A stretch of DNA of 12,795 bases from Saccoglossus kowalevskii (lineage: Eukaryota > Hemichordata > Enteropneusta > Harrimaniidae): the NCBI RefSeq assembly GCF_000003605.2, contig NW_003154154.1, positions 1-12,795 on the forward strand, written 5' to 3'. The notes beneath the pieces were generated by a model, which ran no database searches, had not been told where the DNA came from, and worked only from the letters and a program-made list of their open reading frames with translations. Each line of letters opens with the position of its first letter. The stretch's first letter is position 1. This document shows positions 1 to 7,957 of this stretch, one piece after another. Position numbers and translations under genes: made by a program.

Positions 1-376
1 GCACGCCTCATCACAAGGACCAAGAAATTTGACCATATCACTGAAGTTCTTTACAACTTACACTGGCTTCCTGTTCAACAACGCATTAATTTCAAGATCA
101 TGTTAATCACCTTTCGTGCAATTCACAACACCCTACCATCATACATTTGTGAACTGTTTGCAGCTTACAAACCTACCCGCAGTCTACGCTCCACTAATAA
201 TCTTCTCCTGAATGTTCCGAAAATTAATACTAAATCTTACGGTCAACGCGCCATCTGCCATGCTGCACCTGCTTTATGGAATGAACTACCTACATATCAA
301 ACTATCTGACAATATTGACATTTTTAAGAAGAAACTTAAAACTCATCTTTTTAAACAGACTTTTGAAACTCAGTAG
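1..376 (+). pseudogene. LINE reverse transcriptase C-terminal fragment, frameshifted
   Basis: Frame 1 is open from base 1 and shows the conserved C-terminal signature of animal LINE reverse transcriptases: a segment ending FDHITEVLYNLHWLPVQQR (about residues 11-29), then SYICELF, RSLRS, SYGQRA and CHAAPALWNELP. The similarity switches from frame 1 to frame 2 near 289-293. Frame 2 then carries the expected last piece (FKKKLKTHLF) and a stop at 374-376. One small indel therefore separates the two parts, and frame 1 itself stops at 307-309. The catalytic FADD-type domain would lie upstream, outside the window. The first ATG at 100 is internal to the conserved region and is not a real start. The copy is dead unless the break is a sequencing error. 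Confidence 0.8.
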
Positions 377-495
377 TTTTTCTTTGTTGTTGCTATTGAT
401 GTTTTATTCATGGTTTAATATTTTTATTTATTTTTTGTCTTGTAAAGCGCCTATGAACATTTATTTTGGATATATGACGCTATATAAGTGCATAC

Positions 496-507
496 TTATT
501 ATTATTA
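496..507 (+). repeat. (TTA)4 LINE tail
   Basis: Four perfect TTA units end the LINE 3' UTR right before the first tRNA remnant. They are read as the microsatellite-like 3' tail of the element because of position and orientation after the reverse transcriptase stop. Confidence 0.6.
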
Positions 508-508
508 A

Positions 509-567
509 TGGAGAACCCGAGGCCTCTCACATGCGAAGCGAGCGCTCTACCACTGAGCTACATCCCC
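509..567 (-). pseudogene. tRNA-Ala(CGC) copy 1, T-arm deleted
   Basis: Acceptor 5' strand, D arm, anticodon arm (loop with CGC), variable loop and the 5' strand of the T stem match the consensus exactly. Thirteen bases covering most of the T loop, the 3' T stem and the start of the 3' acceptor strand are missing between 513 and 514, and only the last five bases (CTCCA) remain. The B box is cut in half, so neither transcription nor folding is expected. The LINE tail abuts its 3' end. The 5' flank, spacer 568-1048, is the short class and contains aactcgcggagtg and aagaaggg variants. Confidence 0.9.
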
Positions 568-999
568 TGATGAGAATCATGTTTTTACTATGAATTGAAC
601 TGAGCTAATGCAAAAATAAGATGAATTACATTACTGTCTCAATCTGAATCTGTATACCAAACATGCTTAAAATTGAATTTCCATCTTGATGTGCCGTATT
701 CTGAAGCTTATTATCACAAACTTAATGGTGTAACTCGCGGAGTGACTAACTCATCAGCCCAGATTCCATGCTATAATTCAAGAAGGGAATAATTCACTCG
801 GGAAGTGATTGATTTATTCTCCACCGTTAGGATTATCTCGCGAGTGATAACTCATTCCACCATAAGCAGTTATGTAACTTTTTACGTGATTAACGCTTTA
901 ACCTCGGATATTTGCCTTAAGCAAATGTTGTGAATTGCGATGCCATGAAATGTTCACGAATGATGTTGGTCACGTCATTGGAGCTTCTCGGGTTTCGAG

Positions 1000-1004
1000 A
1001 AAAA
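1000..1004 (-). terminator. Candidate Pol III terminator T5 for tRNA copy 2
   Basis: On the minus strand this is the first run of four or more T after the tRNA, 45 nt past A73. Pol III stops at such runs, so a trailer of about 44 nt is predicted, longer than typical for animal tRNA genes. A 6-bp hairpin lies just beyond (984-1000). Confidence 0.55.
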
Positions 1005-1048
1005 GCACCTTTTAAGTAGCTTGTTAGCGCGTGCGTCATACTATAGAA

Positions 1049-1120
1049 TGGAGATGTCGGGGATTGAACCCGAGGCCTCTCACATGCGAAGCGAGCGCTC
1101 TACCACTGAGCTACATCCCC
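1049..1120 (-). tRNA. tRNA-Ala(CGC) copy 2, intact
   Basis: The 72-nt gene folds into a perfect cloverleaf. The acceptor GGGGATG/CATCTCC carries the G3:U70 wobble that defines alanine tRNAs, and the discriminator is A73. The D stem is GCTC/GAGC. The anticodon stem CTCGC/GTGAG has a G30:U40 wobble, and the loop TTCGCAT gives anticodon CGC, reading GCG. The T stem is TCGGG/CCCGA. The A box (TAGCTCAGTGG) and B box (GGTTCAATCC) are intact; no intron and no encoded CCA. The 3' trailer starts TTCTATAG (haplogroup ATAG), and the first T-run (T5) lies 45 nt downstream. The 5' spacer (1121-1595) is long class, but its left-end trailer region near 1575-1590 has lost about 24 bp. Confidence 0.96.
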
Positions 1121-1567
1121 TGATGAGAATCATGTTTTTACTATGAATTGAACTGAGCTAATGCAAAAATAAGATGAATTACATTACTGTCTCAATCTGA
1201 ATCTGCATACCAAACATGCTTAAAATTGAATTTCCATCTTGATGTGCCGTATTCTGAAGCTTATTATCACAAACTTCATGGTGTAACCCGAGGAGTGATT
1301 AACTCATCAGCCCAGATTCTATGGTTTAATTCGAGCAGGGAATAATTCACTCGGGAAGTGATTGATTTATTCTCCACCGTTAGGATTATCTTGCGAGTGA
1401 TAACTCATTCCACCATAAGCAGTTATGTAACTTTTTACGTGATTAACGCTTTAACCTCGGATATTTGCCTTAAGAAAATGTTGTGAATTGCGATGCCATG
1501 AAATGTTCACGACATAAACGGTGTCGAATGATGTTGGTCACGTCATTGGAGCTTCTCGAGTTTCGAG

Positions 1568-1572
1568 AAAAA
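1568..1572 (-). terminator. Candidate Pol III terminator T5 for tRNA copy 3
   Basis: First T-run on the minus strand after copy 3, brought closer (24 nt) by a deletion in the trailer. It is followed by the array-wide hairpin TTCTCGA-GTT-TCGAGAA. Confidence 0.6.
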
Positions 1573-1595
1573 GCACCGTTCATCATACTATAGAA

Positions 1596-1667
1596 TGGAG
1601 ATGTCGGGGATTGAACCCGAGGCCTCTCACATGCGAAGCGAGCGCTCTACCACTGAGCTACATCCCC
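1596..1667 (-). tRNA. tRNA-Ala(CGC) copy 3, intact
   Basis: Identical to the consensus gene of copy 2, with G3:U70, anticodon CGC and both internal promoter boxes. The trailer belongs to haplogroup ATAG, but a deletion of about 24 bp shortens it: the T5 run (1568-1572) is only 24 nt from the tRNA end, against about 45 in the other units. If transcribed, this copy would have the shortest precursor. The 5' spacer 1668-2150 is short class, with the agtaatt and agcaggg variants. Confidence 0.96.
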
Positions 1668-2150
1668 TGATGAGAATCATGTTTTTACTATGAATTGAAC
1701 TGAGCTAATGCAAAAATAAGATGAATTACATTACTGTCTTAATCTGAATCTGCATACCAAACATGCTTAAAATTGCATTTCCATCGTGATGTGCCGTATT
1801 CTGAAACATATTATCACAAACTTAATGGTGTAACTCTAGGAGTAATTAACTCATCAGCCCAGATTCTATGGTTTAATTCGAGCAGGGAATAATTTACTCG
1901 GGAAGTGATTGATTCATTCTCCAGCGTTAGAATTATCTCGGGAGTGATAACTCATTCCACCATAAGCAGTTATGTAACTTTTTACGTGATTAACGCTTTA
2001 ACCTCGGATATTTGCCTTAAGCAAATGTTGTGAATTGCGATGCCATGAAATGTTCACGAATGATGTTGGTCACGTCATTGGAGCTTCTCGAGTTTCGAGA
2101 AAAAACTACCTTTTAAGTGAGCTTGTTAGCGCGTGCATAATACTAGAGAA

Positions 2151-2222
2151 TGGAGATGTCGGGGATTGAACACGAGGACTCTCACATGCGAAGCGAGCGC
2201 TCTACCACTGAGCTACATCCCC
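2151..2222 (-). pseudogene. tRNA-Ala(CGC) copy 4, G52T and G46T
   Basis: Full length with CGC anticodon and G3:U70, but G52 is T. This breaks the second-last T-stem pair (52:62) and changes the first base of the B box. G46 is T as well, removing the usual partner of the 13:22 pair. Trailer haplogroup is AGAG. The 5' spacer (2223-2646) is long class and is cut at 2646, where foreign DNA begins. Possibly transcribed weakly; called damaged because of the B box. Confidence 0.7.
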
Positions 2223-2760
2223 TGATGAGAATCATGTTTTTACTATGAATTGAACTGAGCTAATGCAAAAATAAGATGAATTACATTACTGTCACAATCT
2301 GAATCTGCATACCAAACATGCTTAAAATTGAATTTCCATCTTGATGTGCCGTATTCTGAAGCTTATTATCACAAACTTAATGGTGTAACTCTAGGAGTGA
2401 TTAACTCATCAGCCCAGATTCTATGGTTTAATTCGATAAAGGAATAATTCACTCGGGAATTGATTGATTTATTCTCCACCGTTAGGATTATCTCGGGAGT
2501 GATAACTCATTCCACCATAAGCAGTTATGTAACTTTTTACGTGATTAACGCTTTAACCTCGGATATTTGCCTTAAGCAAATGTTGTGAATTGCGATGCAT
2601 GAAATGTTCACGACATAAACGGTGTCGAATGATGTTGGTCACGTCAGTATTGCAGTATTGTGATGTATTTTTACCCAATGCATTATGCGATCATACAATA
2701 CGCCGAGTGATCATGATCTCAGTTTATCAGTTCTGACGAAAGAAAAAAACGTAAACGTAC

Positions 2761-2935
2761 CTTCACTTGGTCTTTCTTGCTCATCATTCATAAATTCTGT
2801 CACGTCTATATCAAAAGTATTGACTAAGTCGCCCATATGTATCATGATTTTGAACGTTCGATCAGCTGAAGGTTTGTTTACTTTGAGATGCAAATTTGTA
2901 CGATTGACAGCAAACGAAACATTGTCATGCCCGAA
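2761..2935 (-). CDS. Candidate internal exon of an unrecognised protein
   Basis: On the minus strand an open stretch of 58 codons plus one base runs from a plausible acceptor (pyrimidine-rich tract, then AAAATAG|TTC, with an in-frame TAG just outside the exon) to a near-perfect donor (GAAG|GTACGT at 2755-2764). The peptide has ordinary protein composition, with segments VSFAVNRTNLHLKVNK, ADRTFKIMIHMGDLVNTFD and EFMNDEQERPSE. This suggests beta-strand-like alternation ending in an acidic tail. I do not recognise the family. Predicted phases are 0 at the start and 1 at the end. No partner exon is visible within the 615-bp island, so it is either a piece of a larger gene or a captured exon. The open frame continues past the donor to 2711, but with low-complexity sequence. 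Confidence 0.4.
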
Positions 2936-3181
2936 CTATTTTCGGGTTGGGAGAATTGAGACTGTGATTAATATCTTTAATATTTTGTTTATTTAACAGC
3001 GATAAAATCAGAGATTATATAGCATCTAAAAATCTAATAAGTATAATATGTTATAATTTCTACATAATTTGTCATTAAAATCTGCCTCATCATAAGTGTT
3101 GCATAATTCAGTACTAACTTTGCTGATTAGGTCAAAGGTGAAATTAGCTGTATTGGCCAATCACATCACAGACTTAAAGTG

Positions 3182-3189
3182 TGACGTCA
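3182..3189. promoter_or_regulatory. Full CRE palindrome TGACGTCA
   Basis: A perfect 8-bp cAMP-response-element site sits in the inserted island, inside a longer imperfect palindrome AAAGTG-TG-ACGTCACTTT (3176-3193) and about 20 bp from an inverted CCAAT (ATTGGCCAAT). This is known as a bZIP (CREB/ATF) site. Function here is inferred only from the match. Confidence 0.35.
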
Positions 3190-3244
3190 CTTTCAAAGTG
3201 TGTAATACCAAAAATATCACACGGGTGTTATTACACTGAAAGTG
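3188..3244. repeat. Imperfect inverted repeat (hairpin) in the island
   Basis: CACTTTCAAAGTGTGTAATA on the left pairs with TATTACACTGAAAGTG on the right around a loop of about 20 bases that includes ATATCACACGGGTG. The left arm is itself near-palindromic (CACTTT-C-AAAGTG). Such nested dyads are common at ends of MITE-like elements, but no matching copy is seen at the left end of the island. Confidence 0.5.
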
Positions 3245-3275
3245 CATGATACATGTGATAAATAATACTATCGAA

Positions 3276-3347
3276 TGGAGATGTCGGGGATTGAACCCGA
3301 GGCCTCTCACATGCGAAGCGAGCGCTCTACCATTGAGCCAAATCCCC
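3276..3347 (-). pseudogene. tRNA-Ala(CGC) copy 5, divergent 5' end
   Basis: T arm, variable loop, anticodon arm (CGC) and the 3' acceptor strand are consensus, but the 5' side differs. G7 is T (mismatch with C66), A9 is G and G15 is A, which also alters the A box. G3:U70 is kept. Trailer haplogroup is ATCG, but the sequence 3' of the trailer is the foreign island, so the normal T-run is absent. Its 5' spacer is only about 50 bp (3348-3396) before the next tRNA remnant. Activity is uncertain; likely decaying. Confidence 0.7.
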
Positions 3348-3396
3348 TGATGAGAATCATGTTTTTACTATGAATTGAACTGAGCCAATGCAAAAA

Positions 3397-3447
3397 ACGA
3401 GGACTCTCACATGCGAAGCGAGCGCTCTACCACTAAGCTACATCCCC
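3397..3447 (-). pseudogene. tRNA-Ala(CGC) copy 6, 3' truncated
   Basis: The 5' half (acceptor 5' strand, D arm with T13, anticodon arm CGC, variable loop with T46, start of T stem with T52) is present. The T loop, 3' T stem and 3' acceptor strand are gone. The break falls in the A-run of the neighbouring spacer (gcaaaaa|acgagg), so a deletion of about one unit joined the spacer of copy 5 to the middle of this gene. Its 5' spacer (3448-3943) is long class, with the tgataag, cttagct and gtgccttattc variants. Confidence 0.9.
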
Positions 3448-3943
3448 TGATAAGAATCATGTTTTTACAATGAATTGAACTTAGCTAATGCAAAAATAAG
3501 ATGAATTACATTACTGTCTCAATCTGAATCTGCATACCAAACATGCTTAAAATTGAATTTCCATCTTGATGTGCCTTATTCTGAAACATATTATCACAAA
3601 CTTAATGGTGTAACTCTAGGAGTGATTAACTCATCAGCCCAGATTCTATGGTTTTATTCGAGCAGGGAATAATTCACTCGGGAAGTGATTGATTCATTCT
3701 CCAGCGTTAGGAATATCTCAGGAGTGATAACTCATTCCACCATAAGCAGTTATGTAACTTTTTACATGATTAACGCTTTAACCTCGGATATTTGCCTTAA
3801 GCATATGTTGTGAATTGCGATGCCATGAAATGTTCACGACATAAACGGTGTCGAATGATGTTGGTCACGTCATTGGAGCTTCTCGAGTTTCGAGAAAAAG
3901 CACCTTTTAAGTAGCTTGTTAGCGCGTGCATAATACTATCGAA

Positions 3944-4016
3944 TGGAGATGTCTGGGATTGAACCCGAGGCCTCTCACATGCGAAGCGAGCAGCTCTACC
4001 ACTGAGCTACATCCCC
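3944..4016 (-). pseudogene. tRNA-Ala(CGC) copy 7, one-base insertion
   Basis: 73 nt instead of 72: an extra base lies between the D stem and anticodon stem (gcgagcAgctc on the plus strand, about 3991-3996), lengthening the usual one-base linker. C63 is A, mismatching G51 in the T stem. Anticodon CGC, G3:U70 and A box are kept. Trailer haplogroup ATCG. The C63A change is shared with copy 15. The 5' spacer 4017-4498 is short class, with gaatgtgc, gattgaattc and cagtcatg variants. Confidence 0.7.
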
Positions 4017-4498
4017 TGATGAGAATCATGTTTTACTATGAATTGAACTGAGCTAATGCAAAAATAAGATGAATTACATTACTGTCTCAATCTGAATGTG
4101 CATACCAAACATGCTTAAAATTGAATTTCCATCTTGATGTGCCGTATTCTGAAGCTTATTATCACAAACTTAATGGTGTAACTCGAGGAGTGACTAACTC
4201 ATCAGCCCAGATTCTATGGTTTAATTCGAGAAGGGAATAATTCACTCGGGAAGTGATTGAATTCATTCTCCACCGTTAGGATTATCTCGGGAGTGATAAC
4301 TCAATCCACCATAAGCAGTCATGTAACTTTTTACGTGATTAACGCTTTAACCTCGGATATTTTCCTTAAGCAAATGTTGTGAATTGCGATGCCATGAAAT
4401 GTTCACGAATGATGTTGGGTCACGTCATTGGAGCTTCTCGAGTTTCGAGAAAAAGCACCTTTTAATTAGCTTGTTAGCGCGTGCATATTACTATCGAA

Positions 4499-4570
4499 TG
4501 GAGATGTCGGGGATTGAACCCGAGGCCTCTCACATGCGAAGCGAGCGCTCTACCACTGAGCTACGTCCCC
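4499..4570 (-). tRNA. tRNA-Ala(CGC) copy 8, one acceptor mismatch
   Basis: Consensus except T6 is C, giving a C6:A67 mismatch in the acceptor stem. G3:U70, anticodon CGC, and A and B boxes are intact, so transcription is likely but processing or stability may suffer. Trailer haplogroup ATCG. Copy 13, 2818 bp to the right, has the same change and a matching spacer. The 5' spacer 4571-5068 is long class with the ttggagcaggg variant. Confidence 0.8.
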
Positions 4571-5068
4571 TGATGAGAATCATGTTTTTACTATGAATTG
4601 AACTGAGCTAATGCAAAAATAAGATGAATTACATTACTGTCTCAATCTGAATCTGCATACCAAACATGCTTAAAATTGAATTTCCATCTTGATGTGCCGT
4701 ATTCTGAAACATATTATCACAAACTTAATGGTGTAACTCTATGAGTGATTAACTCATCAGCCCAGATTCTATGGTTTAATTGGAGCAGGGAATAATTCAC
4801 TCGGGAAGTGATTGATTCATTCTCCAGCGTTAGGATTATCTCGGGAGTGATAACTCATTCCACCATAAGCAGTTATGTAACTTTTTACGTGATTAACGCT
4901 TTAACCTCGGATATTTGCCTTAAGCAAATGTTGTGAATTGCGATGCCATGAAATGTTCACGACATAAACGGTGTCGAATGATGTTGGTCACGTCATTGGA
5001 GCTTCTCGAGTTTCGAGAAAAAACAACCTTTTAAGTTAGCTTGTTAGCGCGTGCGTCATACTAGAGAA

Positions 5069-5140
5069 TGGAGATGTCGGGGATTGAACACGAGGACTCT
5101 CACATGCGAAGCGAGCGCTCTACCACTAAGCTACATCCCC
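5069..5140 (-). pseudogene. tRNA-Ala(CGC) copy 9, T52/T46/T13
   Basis: Full length with CGC and G3:U70. G52T damages the B box and T stem, G46T the variable loop, and C13T turns the last D-stem pair into a U:G wobble. Trailer haplogroup AGAG. The 5' flank has the linked tgataag and cttagct variants. Spacer 5141-5638 is long class. Confidence 0.7.
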
Positions 5141-5638
5141 TGATAAGAATCATGTTTTTACAATGAATTGAACTTAGCTAATGCAAAAATAAGATGAATT
5201 ACATTACTGTCTCAATCTGAATCTGCATACCAAACATGCTTAAAATTGAATTTCCATCTTGATGTGCCTTATTCTGAAACATATTATCACAAACTTAATG
5301 GTGTAACTCTAGGAGTGATTAACTCATCAGCCCAGATTCTATGGTTTAATTCGAGCAGGGAATAATTCACTCGGGAAGTGATTGATTCATTCTCCAGCGT
5401 TAGGATTATCTCAGGAGTGATAACTCATTCCAACATAAGCAGTTATGTAACTTTTTACGTGATTAACGCTTTAACCTCGGATATTTGCCTTAAGCATATG
5501 TTGTGAATTGCGATGCCATGAAATGTTCACGACATAAACGGTGTCGAATGATGTTGGTCACGTCATTGGAGCTTCTCGAGTTTCGAGAAAAAACAACCTT
5601 TTAAGTTAGCTTGTTAGCGCGTGCGTCATACTAGAGAA

Positions 5639-5710
5639 TGGAGATGTCGGGGATTGAACACGAGGCCTCTCGCATGCGAAGCGAGCGCTCTACCACTGAG
5701 CTACATCCCC
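5639..5710 (-). pseudogene. tRNA-Ala(CGC) copy 10, mosaic with G52T
   Basis: It carries the AGAG trailer and G52T of the damaged group but a consensus G46 and C13, plus T40C, which turns the G30:U40 wobble into G:C as in copy 21. The switch between the two haplotypes lies within a few bases between positions 52 and 46. T52 mismatches C62. The anticodon is CGC and G3:U70 is kept. Spacer 5711-6193 is short class with agtaatt and ttagaattatc variants. Confidence 0.65.
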
Positions 5711-6193
5711 TGATGAGAATCATGTTTTTACTATGAATTGAACTGAGCTAATGCAAAAATAAGATGAATTACATTACTATGTCAATCTGAATCTGCATAC
5801 CAAACATGCTTAAAATTGAATTTCCATCTTGATGTGCCGTATTCTGAAACATATTATCACAAACTTAATGGTGTAACTCTAGGAGTAATTAACTCATCAG
5901 CCCAGATTCTATGGTTTAATTCGAGCAGGGAATAATTCACTCGGGAAGTGATTGATTCATTCTCCAGCGTTAGAATTATCTCGGGAGTGATAACTCATTC
6001 CACCATAAGCAGTTATGTAACTTTTTACGTGATTAACGCTTTAACCTCGGATATTTGCCTTAAGCATATGTTGTGAATTGCGATGCCATGAAATGTTCAC
6101 GAATGATGTTGTTCACGTCATTGGAGCTTCTCGAGTTTCGAGAAAAAACTACCTTTTAAGTGAGCTTGTTAGCGCGTGCATAATACTAGAGAA

Positions 6194-6264
6194 TGGAGAT
6201 GTCGGGGATTGAACACGAGGACTCTCACATGCGAAGCGAGCGCTCACCACTAAGCTACATCCCC
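6194..6264 (-). pseudogene. tRNA-Ala(CGC) copy 11, D-loop deletion
   Basis: 71 nt: one base (A21, at the end of the D loop) is missing, which alters the 3' part of the D loop and a conserved tertiary contact. T52, T46 and T13 are also present, so both internal promoter boxes and two stems are affected. G3:U70 and CGC remain. Trailer AGAG. The missing base and the caataataag variant in spacer 6265-6762 are shared with copy 14, exactly 1693 bp to the right. Confidence 0.85.
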
Positions 6265-6762
6265 TGATAAGAATCATGTTTTTACAATGAATTGAACTGA
6301 GCTAATGCAATAATAAGATGAATTACATTACTGTCTCAATCTGAATCTGCATACCAAACATGCTTAAAATTGAATTTCCATCTTGATGTGCCGTATTCTG
6401 AAACATATTATCACAAACTTAATGGTGTAACTCTAGGAGTAATTAACTCATCAGCCCGGATTCTATGGTTTAATTCGAGCAGGGAATAATTCACTCGGGA
6501 AGTGATTGATTCATTCTCCAGCGTTAGAATTATCTCGGGAGTGATAACTCATTCCACCATAAGCAGTTATGTAACTTTTTACGTGATTAACGCTTTAACC
6601 TCGGATATTTGCCTTAAGCAAATGTTGTGAATTGCGATGCCATGAAATGTTCACGACATAAACGGTGTCGAATGATGTTGGTCACGTCATTGGAGCTTCT
6701 CGAGTTTCGAGAAAAAACAACCTTTTAAGTTAGCTTGTTAGCGCGTGCGTCATACTAGAGAA

Positions 6763-6834
6763 TGGAGATGTCGGGGATTGAACACGAGGACTCTCACATG
6801 CGAAGCGAGCGCTCTACCACTAAGCTACATCCCC
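6763..6834 (-). pseudogene. tRNA-Ala(CGC) copy 12, T52/T46/T13
   Basis: The tRNA body is the same as copy 9: full length, CGC anticodon, G3:U70, but with B-box G52T, variable-loop G46T and D-stem C13T. Trailer AGAG, and the T-run is six T. Spacer 6835-7316 is short class and closely matches spacer 4017-4498 (gaatgtgc, gattgaattc, cagtcatg, ttttaattagc). Confidence 0.7.
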
Positions 6835-7316
6835 TGATAAGAATCATGTTTTTACTATGAATTGAACTTAGCTAATGCAAAAATAAGATGAATTACATTA
6901 CTGTCTCAATCTGAATGTGCATACCAAACATGCTTAAAATTGAATTTCCATCTTGATGTGCCGTATTCTGAAGCTTATTATCACAAACTTAATGGTGTAA
7001 CTCGAGGAGTGACTAACTCATCAGCCCAGATTCTATGGTTTAATTCGAGAAGGGAATAATTCACTCGGGAAGTGATTGAATTCATTCTCCACCGTTAGGA
7101 TTATCTCGGGAGTGATAACTCATTCCACCATAAGCAGTCATGTAACTTTTTACGTGATTAACGCTTTAACCTCGGATATTTGCCTTAAGCAAATGTTGTG
7201 AATTGCGATGCCATGAAATATTCACGAATGATGTTGGTCACGTCATTGGAGCTTCTCGAGTTTCGAGAAAAAGCACCTTTTAATTAGCTTGTTAGCGCGT
7301 GCATATTACTATCGAA

Positions 7317-7388
7317 TGGAGATGTCGGGGATTGAACCCGAGGCTTCTCACATGCGAAGCGAGCGCTCTACCACTGAGCTACGTCCCC
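7317..7388 (-). tRNA. tRNA-Ala(CGC) copy 13, C6:A67 mismatch
   Basis: Like copy 8 (T6C in the acceptor stem), with one further change, G45A, in the variable loop. G3:U70, CGC and both promoter boxes are intact. Trailer ATCG. Together with spacers 6835-7316 and 7389-7886 it forms a block homologous to copy 8 and its flanks, shifted by 2818 bp. Confidence 0.78.
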
Positions 7389-7886
7389 TGATGAGAATCA
7401 TGTTTTTACTATGAATTGAACTGAGCTAATGCAAAAATAAGATGAATTACATTATTGTCTCAATCTGAATCTGCATACCAAACATGCTTAAAATTGAATT
7501 TCCGTCTTGATGTGCCGTATTCTGAAACATATTATCACAAACTTAATGGTGTAACTCTAGGAGTGATTAACTCATCAGCCCAGATTCTATGGTTTAATTG
7601 GAGCAGGGAATAATTCACTCGGGAAGTGATTGATTCATTCTCCAGCGTTAGGATTATCTCGGGAGTGATAACTCATTCCACCATAAGCAGTTATGTAACT
7701 TTTTACGTGATTAACGCTTTAACCTCGGATATTTGCCTTAAGCAAATGTTGTGAATTGCGATGCCATGAAATGTTCACGACATAAACGGTGTCGAATGAT
7801 GTTGGTCACGTCATTGGAGCTTCTCGAGTTTCGAGAAAAAACTACCTTTTAAGTGAGCTTGTTAGCGCGTGCATAATACTAGAGAA

Positions 7887-7957
7887 TGGAGATGTCGGGG
7901 ATTGAACACGAGGACTCTCACATGCGAAGCGAGCGATCACCACTAAGCTACATCGCC
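7887..7957 (-). pseudogene. tRNA-Ala copy 14, lost G3:U70
   Basis: 71 nt with the same D-loop deletion as copy 11. It also has a D-stem 3' strand change (gcgatc for gcgctc on the plus strand) and G3 changed to C. That abolishes the G3:U70 alanine identity pair and leaves a C:U mismatch. T52, T46 and T13 are present. The anticodon is still CGC. The most degenerate full-size copy; non-functional as alanine tRNA. Spacer 7958-8453 is long class with the caataataag and gtgcagtattc variants. Confidence 0.9.

Larger units (their letters stand above)
1..507 (+). mobile_element. 3' end of a non-LTR retrotransposon (L2/CR1/Jockey-like LINE), 5' part outside window
   Basis: The segment reads, in transcription order, as the C-terminal end of a LINE reverse transcriptase ORF (1-376, frameshifted), about 120 bp of AT-rich 3' UTR (377-495) and a short (TTA)4 tail at 496-507. 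A simple-repeat tail instead of poly(A) is usual for CR1/L2-type LINEs. The tail ends directly against the tRNA array: from 508 on the sequence (aatggag) matches the flank and 3' terminus of the tRNA genes. The element is therefore either inserted at the 3' end of the first tRNA copy or marks the array edge. The 5' end and any target-site duplication lie to the left of the window. The exact clade cannot be settled from this fragment. Confidence 0.75.
2647..3261. other. Non-array DNA interrupting the tRNA array
   Basis: Array sequence stops after ggtcacgtca (2646) and resumes at ataatactatcg (3262). About 615 bp unlike any other unit replaces roughly 57 bp of normal array sequence (the hairpin, T-run and trailer of the next unit). 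The piece is AT-rich. It contains a candidate minus-strand exon (2761-2935), an 8-bp tandem duplication CAGTATTG at 2645-2660 across the left junction, a CCAAT box (ATTGGCCAAT, 3154-3163), a CRE palindrome (3182-3189) and a hairpin (3188-3244). No convincing terminal inverted repeats or target duplications are visible. It may be a captured genomic fragment, a non-autonomous DNA transposon or both. Confidence 0.75.

Noticed and set aside
315-593. 92-codon plus-strand ORF
   Set aside because: It reads LINE 3' UTR in the wrong frame and then the antisense of tRNA copy 1; no coding signal.
2685-2996. 103-codon plus-strand ORF in the island
   Set aside because: It lies antisense to the better-supported minus-strand exon, and its composition is rich in Ser, Ile and Val with no motif.
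4384-4596. 70-codon plus-strand ORF
   Set aside because: It is the antisense translation of tRNA copy 8 (the IEPEASHMRSERSTTEL-type peptide) plus spacer, a common false prediction over tRNA genes.
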